NCBI GenBank assembly: GCA_029261295.1
Contig: JAJDBP010000035.1
Location: 49,582 to 113,581 of the forward strand
DNA length: 64,000 nucleotides
Source of the DNA: Nitrospirales bacterium
Lineage (GTDB): Bacteria; Nitrospirota; Nitrospiria; Nitrospirales; UBA8639
Direction: 5' to 3'
A model generated the notes under the pieces. The model did not search any database. It was not told where the DNA came from and saw nothing but the letters and a program-made list of their open reading frames with translations. Every line of letters starts with the position of its first letter. Position 1 is the stretch's first letter. Of the stretch, positions 26,451 through 35,476 are shown in pieces. Both the position numbers and the translations under genes were made by a program.

Positions 26451-27488
26451 TTATCCGCGTATCCGTTCCATTCCAGACTTGATTATCCATTTCCCCTTTG
26501 AAACCCATTTGCTTCGATAACTTGTCAAATGAAACATTTGCCGGAACTCATCACTGAAATTTCGATGCCAGTCAAGAACTTTTCCGTAGAATTCAATAGT
26601 GGTTATTTCTTGCTCTTTGAAAACCATTTTCAGTAATTCTTTGTGCAAAAAAAGCCCAGGGGAATACGCTTTCTTTTCATCAGAATAGGCTGTTTTAAGT
26701 ATAATTAATGTTCCATTTCTTTTGACACAAAGGTTACTGGCCACGACTTCATCATTAAGAAGCCATTTATATACAGCCCCCTCCCCTCTCGAGCATAATT
26801 CCTCTAAAGCAGCCACATAAAATTTTCCTTGCGCATTGTCCACCTTAACTGCGGTTCCGGCTTTGCCTTTCCAGCCCGCAGCCTCAAGATCGCCAAACTC
26901 TTTAACGCACTGCCTCATTTCTTCCGAAGTATCCTGACACACCATTCGAGATTCTAATCCTTCTCGATCCATACGACGTTGCCTTTTATCCAAATTCTTC
27001 ACAATCTCTTTGGGCCTAGCACCCCAATATTCCTCAAAGCTTCCCTTCACGGTGATCCTCGCCGTTTGAATATACTCCAGACGTTCTGAAAGGCAGCTAT
27101 CCTGGGGAATCGGGAAAGGTAAAAACTCTGGATCGAGTTGCGAACATGAAAATCCGAGAGCATAGCCAGGAAGTCCCTCTAGCAATTGACTCAAAAAAAT
27201 CGAGGAGTGGATACCCGGTCTTACTATGATGAATCCCAAAGGAGCTTGTGCTGGTTGAAAGGTCTGCCAAAAGCCAAATTTGTTAAAAACTATTAAAGCG
27301 AATCCTAAAATCTCCTGTTCTTCTTCATACACACCAAGCAAAGGGTTGGTATCCCCAAAATTTTCCAATAGAGGAGCCACTATTGATGAATCCAGAAGAA
27401 TATGGTTATGGGTTAATTTATTAACCTGATCCCAGCAATCCCTATACGCCTGGAATTTCTGTTTGGCCGCAAAAAATTTCCATGTCAT
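26451..27488 (-). CDS. GNAT / CelD-BcsL-like acyl- or aminoacyltransferase
   Basis: 345 residues with two GNAT-like halves typical of the CelD/BcsL family. The linker helix VKNLDKRQRRMDREG is the basic R/K-rich family signature, and DLEAAGWKGKAG followed by a strand-helix GNAT core (LNDEVVASNLCVKRNGTLIILKTAYSD) fits. Such proteins transfer an acyl group or aminoacyl group to sugars or peptides. Here it sits between the amidotransferase and a methyltransferase in the exosortase-type block. The acyl donor and acceptor are unknown. Two more family members and one FemAB homologue occur in the window. Confidence 0.8.
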   Translation of the reverse strand: MTWKFFAAKQKFQAYRDCWDQVNKLTHNHILLDSSIVAPLLENFGDTNPLLGVYEEEQEILGFALIVFNKFGFWQTFQPAQAPLGFIIVRPGIHSSIFLSQLLEGLPGYALGFSCSQLDPEFLPFPIPQDSCLSERLEYIQTARITVKGSFEEYWGARPKEIVKNLDKRQRRMDREGLESRMVCQDTSEEMRQCVKEFGDLEAAGWKGKAGTAVKVDNAQGKFYVAALEELCSRGEGAVYKWLLNDEVVASNLCVKRNGTLIILKTAYSDEKKAYSPGLFLHKELLKMVFKEQEITTIEFYGKVLDWHRNFSDEFRQMFHLTSYRSKWVSKGKWIIKSGMERIRG

Positions 27489-27557
27489 TGGATAATATTC
27501 TTTATTTCAACTCACAAAAAATGTCTGTTAGCATCCTTGGCTCACTCAATATTACGC

Positions 27558-28328
27558 TCACGGTTTTTTTAGGACACAAATAATAATACTTCGAAACTTC
27601 CTCAATACAGACCACTCACAGACCTTTGTTAGCACCAATTCAATAATGACCAGAGGGCCAAGCATAATGGTTTCAGCAGAAGTCTTAGTCAGAACAAGTT
27701 CATGGACTTTTAGTTTTTGTCTTTCTGCGTACTTCTTTACCAATCGAGGAGTATTCAATCTATAAAATGCCGGGAAAATATCATATTCTTCTCTTCCTTC
27801 AAGAAGTCGAATTAGTTGTAATTTGAGACGGTTCGGCAGTAATGAAGCAATGATGGTCATGTAGTTAAGGAAATTTGGTGTATGAAATATGAAAATACCA
27901 CCAGGTTTTAGCACCCTCGAGATCTCTCCTAATACTTGATCAGGAAATTCAATATGCTCAACAACCATATTGGCAGTAATGAGATGAAATGAGTCTGACT
28001 TAAATGGTAAAAACCCTCCATCCCCAACTAAACGACGGTCAATATAATGATTGTTTTTAACCGAAGGCACATCGCAATCAACACCGACGACTTGCCCACA
28101 GCTTTCGACCAGGGAACTACCTAATTCAGGACCATTCGTCATCCATCCTGGGAAAAATTCATGTCCGCATCCTAGATCAAGCCATCGTGTCTCCTGATTG
28201 ATATATTTAGGCAATAAATCTCTATATTCATATTGCGAATTATTCAATCCTGGAACAATGGCATTTTTCAGCTTGGCATAAAGGCTATAGCAAAACTTTT
28301 TATATTTTTTATCCCAAGTCATTTTCAT
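27558..28328 (-). CDS. Class I SAM-dependent methyltransferase
   Basis: 256 residues with WLDLGCGHEFFPG (motif I), GVDCDVPSV, and the strand LITANMVVEHIEFPDQV followed by LKPGGIFIFHTPN, all typical of Methyltransf_11/25. The C-terminal ~60 residues are hydrophobic (LGPLVIIELVLTKV), suggesting membrane contact or a lipid-linked substrate. It lies 60 bases downstream of the O-ligase gene on the same strand. It probably methylates a glycan or a glycolipid; the acceptor is not visible. Confidence 0.8.
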   Translation of the reverse strand: MKMTWDKKYKKFCYSLYAKLKNAIVPGLNNSQYEYRDLLPKYINQETRWLDLGCGHEFFPGWMTNGPELGSSLVESCGQVVGVDCDVPSVKNNHYIDRRLVGDGGFLPFKSDSFHLITANMVVEHIEFPDQVLGEISRVLKPGGIFIFHTPNFLNYMTIIASLLPNRLKLQLIRLLEGREEYDIFPAFYRLNTPRLVKKYAERQKLKVHELVLTKTSAETIMLGPLVIIELVLTKVCEWSVLRKFRSIIICVLKKP

Positions 28329-28388
28329 TTCCTATCCACTTTTTAACTTGCAATAATTCAGATTTTCCGTTTCAGAACTGTGTATACT

Positions 28389-29729
28389 TCAAGCCAATTT
28401 AGGCTCTACTATTACAGTAGGATTATTCGTATTTAGGGCCATCTCCTTACTATGTGTTTTCTGGGCAGACTTAACTATCCCTTTTAAACAAACTATGGCC
28501 GCTACCATTTGAAAAAACAATTCAAAATAGGCCACATCTAAAAATGTACCTACCACCATATACACCAAAAAAACCCCAACAAACATACGAGAAAATAAAT
28601 GCAAAACCGGATCTCTCAGATGCAGGGCATTTCTACCAGCCTTCCTTAAGCCCAAGAAACAACTGCCGAGCAACGACACCCATAACCCAGAACCAATAAA
28701 TCCCTGTTCTCCTAAAATGGTAAACCACATACTATGGCATGACCAATAGGTTTTGCTTCCAGTGTATTTTGTCAAAAATTCAGGATAATACCGCTGATAC
28801 ATTTCCCTGGAATAATAATTAAACCCAGCTCCGGTTAAAGGATTACCAAACCCTACTCTTCGACAAAATTCCCAACTCCATAATCGACTTTGCGCAGAAC
28901 TTTCTTCCTCATAATTCACGAGTTGATCAAATCGCTTTCCGATTTTTTCAGGAACAAGATTAAAAGTAATCATAGAAAAAGCCAAAATGGCTGCTGACAT
29001 ACCTCCCAGAATTAGCCAAAAAAACCTGTAGCGGGTATACCAAAGGATTAAAAAAGTGGCCACACATGCTCCCATCCAGGCTCCCCTTGAGAAGGTACAA
29101 ATAATTGCAGGATAGGAGAAAATAAACATAATTAAAAATATATATTTCAACCAGCTTCGAGATTCTACTCTAAACAAATAAAACAAAATCGGAAGATTCA
29201 TTCCCAAAGCTAACCCTATGGAATTATTGGAATACAAGAAACTTTCCTCTGGCCCAAAAACTAATTCTTGTCCTCCGGACAGAATTGACCAGATCCCGCC
29301 TTTTAGTCCAAAAAACCCCAAACACAGTGCAATCACTCGAAGCAATCCCCATAAGCGTTCTTTGGTATTGATGAGGAAAATGACAATGAAAACCATAAGG
29401 AAAATTTTTGAAACTTCAAGTAATTTAGTAGTGGCATTTTCAGGGTTAATGGCAAAGACTGTGCTCACGCAAAACATGAGAAATAACGCAATAAGAATTT
29501 TCACTTCTCGTTCTTTGGGAAAAACAATTTGCTGTCTAAAAAGAACCATTCCTAAAAAAGTTGAAACCACTACTAATTGAGCCATGGGAATTGTTCTCGC
29601 AAATCCCCATGCAAAACTGTGTGGATTTAAGAGACCCAACCCTACATATGATAATATTCCCCAGTAAGGCTTTCGGATCGCCATAAGACAACAGCCAATA
29701 AACATACCGAGAATAACTACATCCCTCAC
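28389..29729 (-). CDS. O-antigen polymerase/ligase-like protein, exosortase A-associated O-glycosylation ligase type
   Basis: 446 residues with about ten hydrophobic segments and a periplasmic loop between segments. The start MRDVVILGMFIGCCLMAIRK and LLNPHSFAWGFA match the N-terminal pattern of the 'putative O-glycosylation ligase, exosortase A-associated' family (Wzy/WaaL fold). The loop GFGNPLTGAGFNYYSREMYQ and CHSMWFTILGEQGFIG, with the family His, are typical. It should polymerise or transfer undecaprenyl-linked glycan at the periplasmic face, possibly to proteins. It sits between a glycosyltransferase and a methyltransferase with 28- and 60-base spacers. Confidence 0.88.
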   Translation of the reverse strand: MRDVVILGMFIGCCLMAIRKPYWGILSYVGLGLLNPHSFAWGFARTIPMAQLVVVSTFLGMVLFRQQIVFPKEREVKILIALFLMFCVSTVFAINPENATTKLLEVSKIFLMVFIVIFLINTKERLWGLLRVIALCLGFFGLKGGIWSILSGGQELVFGPEESFLYSNNSIGLALGMNLPILFYLFRVESRSWLKYIFLIMFIFSYPAIICTFSRGAWMGACVATFLILWYTRYRFFWLILGGMSAAILAFSMITFNLVPEKIGKRFDQLVNYEEESSAQSRLWSWEFCRRVGFGNPLTGAGFNYYSREMYQRYYPEFLTKYTGSKTYWSCHSMWFTILGEQGFIGSGLWVSLLGSCFLGLRKAGRNALHLRDPVLHLFSRMFVGVFLVYMVVGTFLDVAYFELFFQMVAAIVCLKGIVKSAQKTHSKEMALNTNNPTVIVEPKLA

Positions 29730-29757
29730 TTTAATGCTCTCCCGCCCTGATGAAGAT

Positions 29758-31002
29758 TTAGAGACATTCGAATAGTTGGGTTAGAACCTGTGCTTGTTTT
29801 TTTCGGGAAAACTTCGTGACGTATTCTGAACTGGGGACTGGGTGAATTCCTTGTCGAACTTCATCAAGAAACTTTGGGATTGCAGCTACCAATTCTTTCT
29901 CATTTTCCATATCAATAAGAGTGACACCGCCACATTCCTTCAATAAACCAGCTGTTTCACCTCTGGGATCTGTCAAGGCCAAAATAGGCTTCCCAAGCCG
30001 TAAATATTCATAGGCCTTAGCCGGAATTTGATGATTACAGTTGCTTCCTTGAAACAACAATAAAGAATCCGCCCTTCCTCCTTCTTCTAATGACTTTAGA
30101 AAAGGTAAAGAAGGCAGGAGTTCCACCACATCCGCAATATCTAGCTGATTAATATATTTCTGATACTCTTCTTCGGTTCCACTACCTCGTAAATCAATCT
30201 TCAAAACTTCTGAATTGACAATTTTCATTTTTTTCAAGGTTGAAATTGCCTGGAAAAATGGGATGGGGTTCCTTTCTTCTGGATAAATCACACCCGAATG
30301 AATGAGTCGAACTTTCCCTTCTTGCCCGTTTGTATTTGGAGAAAGGTCATGGGTAAGACTCTTGAAATCTTCCTCGTCATAGCCATTTGAAATAACGGTA
30401 CTTTTGTCAGATATATTCCATAAGGGATACCGTTTTACATACATTTCTTTGGTAAGTTCTGCTGTAAATATTAATTTTGATGCATGTTTCATCACCTTTT
30501 TTTCAATCCAAACGTAAGCTTTTCGCAATGCAGGAGATCGAGGATAACCTTCCTCGGTCATTGAATCACGAAAATCGGCAACCCAAGGGATGCCTGTTAA
30601 ACGATTCACAATAAACCCAATCAGATGAGCTGTCGCAATAGGGTACGTAGTCCAAAGAACCTGGGGTTTGTATTTTCTGATCAACAACAAGCATCGAGGA
30701 ATGGCTCCAAGGCACCAGCTTACCCAGGGATCTGGAAGAGCAAGAATTCTTGGGAAGGAGCCCCAAAGGGATAAATGCTTGGCAGTATTGAGGGCAAAAG
30801 TTCGATAAACCTCCACGGCTGGGGGAATATCTTGCATCTGTTCTGACCCTGTCTGGGGAAACGCTCTCGGATGAGCTGAAACAACTAAAGGTTTCCATTG
30901 AAAATCCAGAAAATACTTTGAAAATTTTAAAGCCCTATGGACCCCACTCCCCCCCCGAAAAGGGGGATAATGAAAGGCAATCATTAAAACAGTTCGTGGC
31001 AT
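29758..31002 (-). CDS. Glycosyltransferase family 4
   Basis: 414 residues of GT-B type. The N-terminus MPRTVLMIAFHYPPFRGGS is the usual acceptor-side strand and glycine loop. The donor-binding half contains IHSGVIYPEERNP and PAKAYEYLRLGKPILALTD, with the conserved Glu. It transfers a sugar from a nucleotide donor to a growing lipid-linked oligosaccharide. It follows the aminotransferase gene by 95 bases and precedes the O-ligase by 28 bases, so it belongs to the same transcription block. Confidence 0.88.
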   Translation of the reverse strand: MPRTVLMIAFHYPPFRGGSGVHRALKFSKYFLDFQWKPLVVSAHPRAFPQTGSEQMQDIPPAVEVYRTFALNTAKHLSLWGSFPRILALPDPWVSWCLGAIPRCLLLIRKYKPQVLWTTYPIATAHLIGFIVNRLTGIPWVADFRDSMTEEGYPRSPALRKAYVWIEKKVMKHASKLIFTAELTKEMYVKRYPLWNISDKSTVISNGYDEEDFKSLTHDLSPNTNGQEGKVRLIHSGVIYPEERNPIPFFQAISTLKKMKIVNSEVLKIDLRGSGTEEEYQKYINQLDIADVVELLPSLPFLKSLEEGGRADSLLLFQGSNCNHQIPAKAYEYLRLGKPILALTDPRGETAGLLKECGGVTLIDMENEKELVAAIPKFLDEVRQGIHPVPSSEYVTKFSRKKQAQVLTQLFECL

Positions 31003-31097
31003 AGCCCAATTCCTAAATTGATGTTATTTCTTTCAACCTCAATGGAAAACAAAGATTGAAAATGGTTTATTATGGTTAGCAGTCTGCACCAATACAC

Positions 31098-32231
31098 TTA
31101 TTGTTTTTTTACCAATGTCCTAACCGTTTCAGCCATATATTCCAAAGCAAGAGGACTAAGATCCTGATGTATAGGCAAGAGCACAAGGTTAGAGTACAGT
31201 AATTCAGCATCCGGGAACTTTTGTAAATTTAGTTTTTGATGAATGACTCCTCCCCATGTAAAAGCCGGAATCCCCCTTTTTCGCAATTCAACATGAAAAT
31301 TATCATAGCCAGTCATTAACAAAGGGAAGGCCCAAGAGACCGCATCTTGCCAAATGTTCCCCCAAGAGCTGGGATAGATAGACAAATCAGCCAAAGAATT
31401 CGCCATTGATTTCCAATGGGCTTTCCGCACACTGCTCACCTTTTCTAAAGAACAGTTTTGTAAATAGTTCTGAGAAAACCAGCTTTCCTCTCGGGAAGAA
31501 ACTTGTTCATCGAAATCCCCATGAGGATCTGAATATTTTAAGCCTGGAACACTTTCCCATTGCTTAGGTTGTTGCCGCCATAATTCCAGACATTGAGAAA
31601 TTCCCCATCGAACATCTCTCAGATCTTGAAAAAAAGAACTAGGCTGTAGTTGAATCGTTCTTCCCTGATACTTCGCATTGGGAACCACTAACATACCACC
31701 ATTGGGAATTTTAAAAAATTTCCTCCAACTGAAAATACTGATATCCCCAAACGTTCCCAAATCCTTTCCATCGGATTGCCCCTTGAGAATATGAGCGCAA
31801 TCTTCGATGAGCCGTAGACCTTTTTCCAGACATATTTTTTGAATGGACTTCATTGGCTGAAAAACTCCAAAAAAATGAACTAGTAGGACACCTCTTGTTT
31901 GATTATCGATCTTTTTTTCTAGGTCGTCTAAATCAGCGATAAGGCTTGGTTTCACATTATAAAAAACAACATCGGCACCAGCTCGCAATACCCCTTCGAT
32001 CAAGGTAGAGCAATGAAAGGCTGGAACTAAAATTTTATCCCCTGGATGAATTCCTAACAGGCGAATTCCATGAAATAAGGCATACCTAGCTTGGTAAAAG
32101 TGGAACGCCTCACCATTTTTGATAGGAAGAGGAGTTGCTTTTGAGGAAGAGACCAGAGGAAACTCTGTCCACCCCAATCGTGGTTCTTTGGGAACGAACA
32201 GGGTGGAAACGGTAGATAGCTTAGTCACCAA
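31098..32231 (-). CDS. DegT/DnrJ/EryC1/StrS-family PLP aminotransferase
   Basis: 377 residues, near family length. LIEDCAHILKG gives the Asp of the PLP pyridine contact and IFSWRKFFKIPNGG places the PLP Lys at residue 171, matching the S-x-H-x-x-K...GEGG pattern of the family. The start is a GTG at 32229-32231 with a weak ribosome binding site. Members aminate keto-sugars. Here it stands directly after the decarboxylase gene (8-base gap), linking it to the AMP-ligase/ACP/decarboxylase module. It may make an amino sugar or act on an amino-acid-derived substrate. Confidence 0.83.
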   Translation of the reverse strand: MVTKLSTVSTLFVPKEPRLGWTEFPLVSSSKATPLPIKNGEAFHFYQARYALFHGIRLLGIHPGDKILVPAFHCSTLIEGVLRAGADVVFYNVKPSLIADLDDLEKKIDNQTRGVLLVHFFGVFQPMKSIQKICLEKGLRLIEDCAHILKGQSDGKDLGTFGDISIFSWRKFFKIPNGGMLVVPNAKYQGRTIQLQPSSFFQDLRDVRWGISQCLELWRQQPKQWESVPGLKYSDPHGDFDEQVSSREESWFSQNYLQNCSLEKVSSVRKAHWKSMANSLADLSIYPSSWGNIWQDAVSWAFPLLMTGYDNFHVELRKRGIPAFTWGGVIHQKLNLQKFPDAELLYSNLVLLPIHQDLSPLALEYMAETVRTLVKKQ

Positions 32232-32239
32232 AATAAGAA

Positions 32240-33562
32240 TTAACGCAGGTCATGAACCAAATCCTCAAAAGTCCCTCTTCGCCGAATCAATTCACTTTTT
32301 CCTTTCCACACGACAACTTCTGGGGGTGTGAGATGGCTGAGAAAACCCAAAGGACTCGCGGTTCGGGCATAGGCACCGGACTGTAAAATCCCCAAGAAGT
32401 CTCCAATTTTTGGCATGGGCAATCGTACGTTGCGCCCCAACGTATCTAAAGGAGTACATAGTGGTCCAACTACTTCAAATTCCTTATCGCCCTCTTCAGA
32501 GATTTGATTGAAATTGACTATGGGAAAGTTCTTCTTTATCACTTGGCCCAAGTTACCTGAGGCAGCCAAATGATGATTCATCCCTCCATCCACCAACACA
32601 TATGTCTTCCCGCGAGATTGTTTAATATCAAGTACTTGAACAATATAGGTCCCAGCGGGGCCTACTAAAAACCTACCAGGCTCCACCACAAAACGAGTCT
32701 GAAAAAATGCAGGATCATTTTCAATTTCTAGAAATAATTTGGATAGGTGCTCTTCCAGCCTTGGCAAATTCAAGTTGGCCTCTCCAGAAAAATAGGGAAT
32801 ACCTAACCCACCCCCAAAATCCACAGTGTGTAAGGGCATCCCCGTCTTCAGAAATACCCTTTTCCCAATTTTCATAGCTTTTTTATACTGATTCATCAAA
32901 ATTCCATCATCAAGTATTTGCGTTCCAGAAAAAAGATGAATGCCCTGAAACTCAATAGAGGGCTGTGATTGAATGAGATCTATAGCTTCATCCATTTGCT
33001 CTTCATCCACACCAAATTGAGAAGGCTTCCCTCCCATTCGCATCGCTCCACCTTGTGCCTCTTCGTTTGGGTTAACCCGGAGAGCTACCTTGGCTTGAGT
33101 ATTCAATCTTGCGGCAATGCTGGAAATACGTCTAATTTCATTGAGGGATTCAGCATGAATTTCTCCTATGCCCTTGGAAAGCACAAATTCCAACTCAATA
33201 TCGGTCTTTCCAGGTCCAGCAAAAAGTATGTGTTGTGCTTGACACCCACTTTGCAAAACTTGAGCAAACTCACCACCTGAAGCGATTTCCAATCCACATC
33301 CTTTGGAGAGGAAAAATTCCAAAAACCGTCGATTGGGATTCGCTTTGACGGAATAATAAATATTGACCTTCAAGGGAAAGGTCTTCCTTAAGCTTTGGTA
33401 CTGGGTTTCCATGATATTTAAATTATAAACGAATAGTGGAGTTCCATACTTCTGAGCAAGAGTGTTGACTGAAATATCACCAACACAACATTCATGGTTT
33501 TTGAATGAAAAATTATCAACAATTAGAGTTTGAGCTAAAGTACTTTTCAATGGAACACTCAC
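32240..33562 (-). CDS. PLP-dependent decarboxylase (LysA/ornithine type), exosortase A system-associated
   Basis: 440 residues with a fold-type III barrel: IYYSVKANPN puts the PLP Lys at residue 73, DFGGGLGIPYF supplies the phosphate-binding glycines, EPGRFLVGPAG and VVGPLCTPLDT (Cys near 367) are the D-amino-acid binding elements of the diaminopimelate/ornithine decarboxylase family. Its start overlaps the stop of the AMP-ligase gene by 4 bases. The pairing of ligase, ACP and decarboxylase is a known marker set of exosortase A loci; a decarboxylated amino acid could be the EPS substituent. The substrate is unknown. Confidence 0.88.
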   Translation of the reverse strand: MSVPLKSTLAQTLIVDNFSFKNHECCVGDISVNTLAQKYGTPLFVYNLNIMETQYQSLRKTFPLKVNIYYSVKANPNRRFLEFFLSKGCGLEIASGGEFAQVLQSGCQAQHILFAGPGKTDIELEFVLSKGIGEIHAESLNEIRRISSIAARLNTQAKVALRVNPNEEAQGGAMRMGGKPSQFGVDEEQMDEAIDLIQSQPSIEFQGIHLFSGTQILDDGILMNQYKKAMKIGKRVFLKTGMPLHTVDFGGGLGIPYFSGEANLNLPRLEEHLSKLFLEIENDPAFFQTRFVVEPGRFLVGPAGTYIVQVLDIKQSRGKTYVLVDGGMNHHLAASGNLGQVIKKNFPIVNFNQISEEGDKEFEVVGPLCTPLDTLGRNVRLPMPKIGDFLGILQSGAYARTASPLGFLSHLTPPEVVVWKGKSELIRRRGTFEDLVHDLR

Positions 33563-35118
33563 TTTTCTAGAGCGGGATAATCAATCTTCCCATTAGGAGT
33601 CTTCGGAAGAGCCTCCACAAGTTCAATAGATTTTGGAACCATGTAACGAGGAAGATGCTTTGCGCAATGCATCAAAAGATCTGGGATACTTGCTGAATTT
33701 TCATCTTGAATCACGAGAACAGCTTTTATTGATTGCCCAAGAACAACATCGGGAACTCCAATAACTGCAGCCTCTTTTACCTGGCCTTGCTGATAGAAAA
33801 CTTCCTCAATTTCGGTCCGACTCACTCGATAACCAGAAGTCTTAATCATCGAATCCCGTCGACCAACAAAATAACAATACCCTTCTTTGTCCATTTTCAC
33901 TAAATCGCCAGAATAACAAACCCTTTCCCCTCCTCCGATTTCTGAAGAAGTGAGGGGATTTGGTCTTAATACCTTTTCAGTCAATTCAGGTTTCCCCCAA
34001 TATCCCAAAGAAACGGTCGGACCTCGATGAACTAATTCTCCAACTTCACCTGGTTCACATAGCTCACCATCAGAATTAAGAACAAAGATTTCCGTATTGG
34101 GAATAGCTTTCCCCATGGATGTGGGACGTCGATCTAATTCTTCAGGGGGTAGGTAGGTTGAACGAAAAGCTTCTGTGAGGCCATACATTAAAAATATTTT
34201 TGTATTGGGGAGAGTGTTGCGCAGCATGTGTAATACAGGTTGAGGCATCACTCCACCGGTATTTGTCAGATAGCGAAAGGAAGGGAGGACCGCTTTGGAC
34301 AAACCGGATTTATCCTGAGCTAACAAATTCCAGAGGGTAGGAACCCCCGCCAATCCAGTAATTTCCTCTCTCACTAAAACTTTTACGATATCTTTGGCAA
34401 AAACAAAAGAGAGGATAACCAAGGTGGCCCCTTGTTCAAAGGCCGTCATTAATTGATTTAGCCCCGCGTCGAAATTAAAAGGCAGGACTGCCAAGATCTT
34501 ATCTTTTTCTGTTATTTCTAAATATTGTGAAACAATTGAACTGCCTGACATTAATTGGGCATGGCTTACCATCACCCCTTTTGGCTTTCCAGTAGAGCCA
34601 GAAGTATAGAGGATACCAGCCAAATCTAACCCAATACCCCAATCTTCCCAAGTATCAAAGGACTCGGCGTCATAAATGTCAGAAAGAAAAAGGTAAGAAT
34701 TTTCTAAATTTTTCTCAGCCCCTTTGCTATCAAGTACGAGAAAATGAAATGAATCGAATATTTTTTCTGGTCCATTGAGGTAGGAGAATTTTTCCCCTGT
34801 TGTGATAAACCCCACCATTTGGCAATCTTGGATTATATGCTTAACCTGTTCTCTCATCAGGGTACTATTAATAGGGACAAAAACCCCGCCGGCAGCCAAA
34901 ACACCAAAAATAGCAATCGCTTGATCGATACCAGGTTCAAGATAAATTCCAACTCGATCGCACTGTTGCAAGCCACCTTGGCGAAGACCCTGAGCTAATT
35001 TAAGAACTAGCTCATAGGTGTTTGAATACGTCAATCGATCCTTGCCATAAATCAACGCTTCCTTATGAGGAAATTTTCTTGCAGCGACTTTTAAAAAATG
35101 ATGAACTAAAAAATCCAC
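33559..35118 (-). CDS. AMP-forming acyl/aminoacyl-CoA ligase, exosortase A system-associated
   Basis: 519 residues, a complete ANL-family enzyme. YTSGSTGKPKG near residue 172 binds ATP, LMYGLTEAFRSTYLPPEEL is the A5 region, YSGDLVKMD is A7, and the C-terminus has PKTPNGKIDYPAL with the A10 Lys. It activates an acid with ATP and probably loads it on the adjacent acyl carrier protein. It lies 78 bases downstream of that carrier gene and overlaps the decarboxylase by 4 bases. The N-terminus (MDFLVHHFLKVAARKFPHKEA) is normal for the family. The activated acid cannot be named. Confidence 0.88.
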   Translation of the reverse strand: MDFLVHHFLKVAARKFPHKEALIYGKDRLTYSNTYELVLKLAQGLRQGGLQQCDRVGIYLEPGIDQAIAIFGVLAAGGVFVPINSTLMREQVKHIIQDCQMVGFITTGEKFSYLNGPEKIFDSFHFLVLDSKGAEKNLENSYLFLSDIYDAESFDTWEDWGIGLDLAGILYTSGSTGKPKGVMVSHAQLMSGSSIVSQYLEITEKDKILAVLPFNFDAGLNQLMTAFEQGATLVILSFVFAKDIVKVLVREEITGLAGVPTLWNLLAQDKSGLSKAVLPSFRYLTNTGGVMPQPVLHMLRNTLPNTKIFLMYGLTEAFRSTYLPPEELDRRPTSMGKAIPNTEIFVLNSDGELCEPGEVGELVHRGPTVSLGYWGKPELTEKVLRPNPLTSSEIGGGERVCYSGDLVKMDKEGYCYFVGRRDSMIKTSGYRVSRTEIEEVFYQQGQVKEAAVIGVPDVVLGQSIKAVLVIQDENSASIPDLLMHCAKHLPRYMVPKSIELVEALPKTPNGKIDYPALEK

Positions 35119-35196
35119 GAATACTCAGCCTTCAATTTTAGATTAGTTTTACCCGAGGCAGGATTTTTCACAGCTAGACCAAAAATCATTCTTTGT

Positions 35197-35460
35197 TCAG
35201 CTCTCACCGATATTTTTTTTATTTTCAAGAAACTGTGCCATCCCCTGGATAGTTTCAAAATTCTCAGGGGTCAACTCATCATCAGATACAACAATCTGAA
35301 ACTCATTTTCTAAAAATGTCACCAAATCTAAAATACCTAAAGAATCAACAACACCGGCAGAAAATAGATTGTCGGTAACCGATACCTGAAGATTTCGAGA
35401 AAGAGGAAACTGTTCATAAATAAAGGCTTGAATACGTGCTTGGCTTGATAAATGCTCCAT
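35197..35460 (-). CDS. Acyl carrier protein
   Basis: 87 residues. The phosphopantetheine attachment site is GVVDSLGILDLV with Ser40, followed by the acidic recognition helix EFQIVVSDDELTPENF, both as in ACPs. It is encoded between the GNAT-like protein (16 bases) and the AMP-ligase (78 bases) on the same strand. It probably carries the acid activated by that ligase for transfer to sugar. It has no condensation partner here, so it does not look like a polyketide component. A free carrier of this kind is a usual member of exosortase A clusters. Confidence 0.9.
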   Translation of the reverse strand: MEHLSSQARIQAFIYEQFPLSRNLQVSVTDNLFSAGVVDSLGILDLVTFLENEFQIVVSDDELTPENFETIQGMAQFLENKKNIGES

Positions 35461-35476
35461 AGACCTCTCCAGGCGC

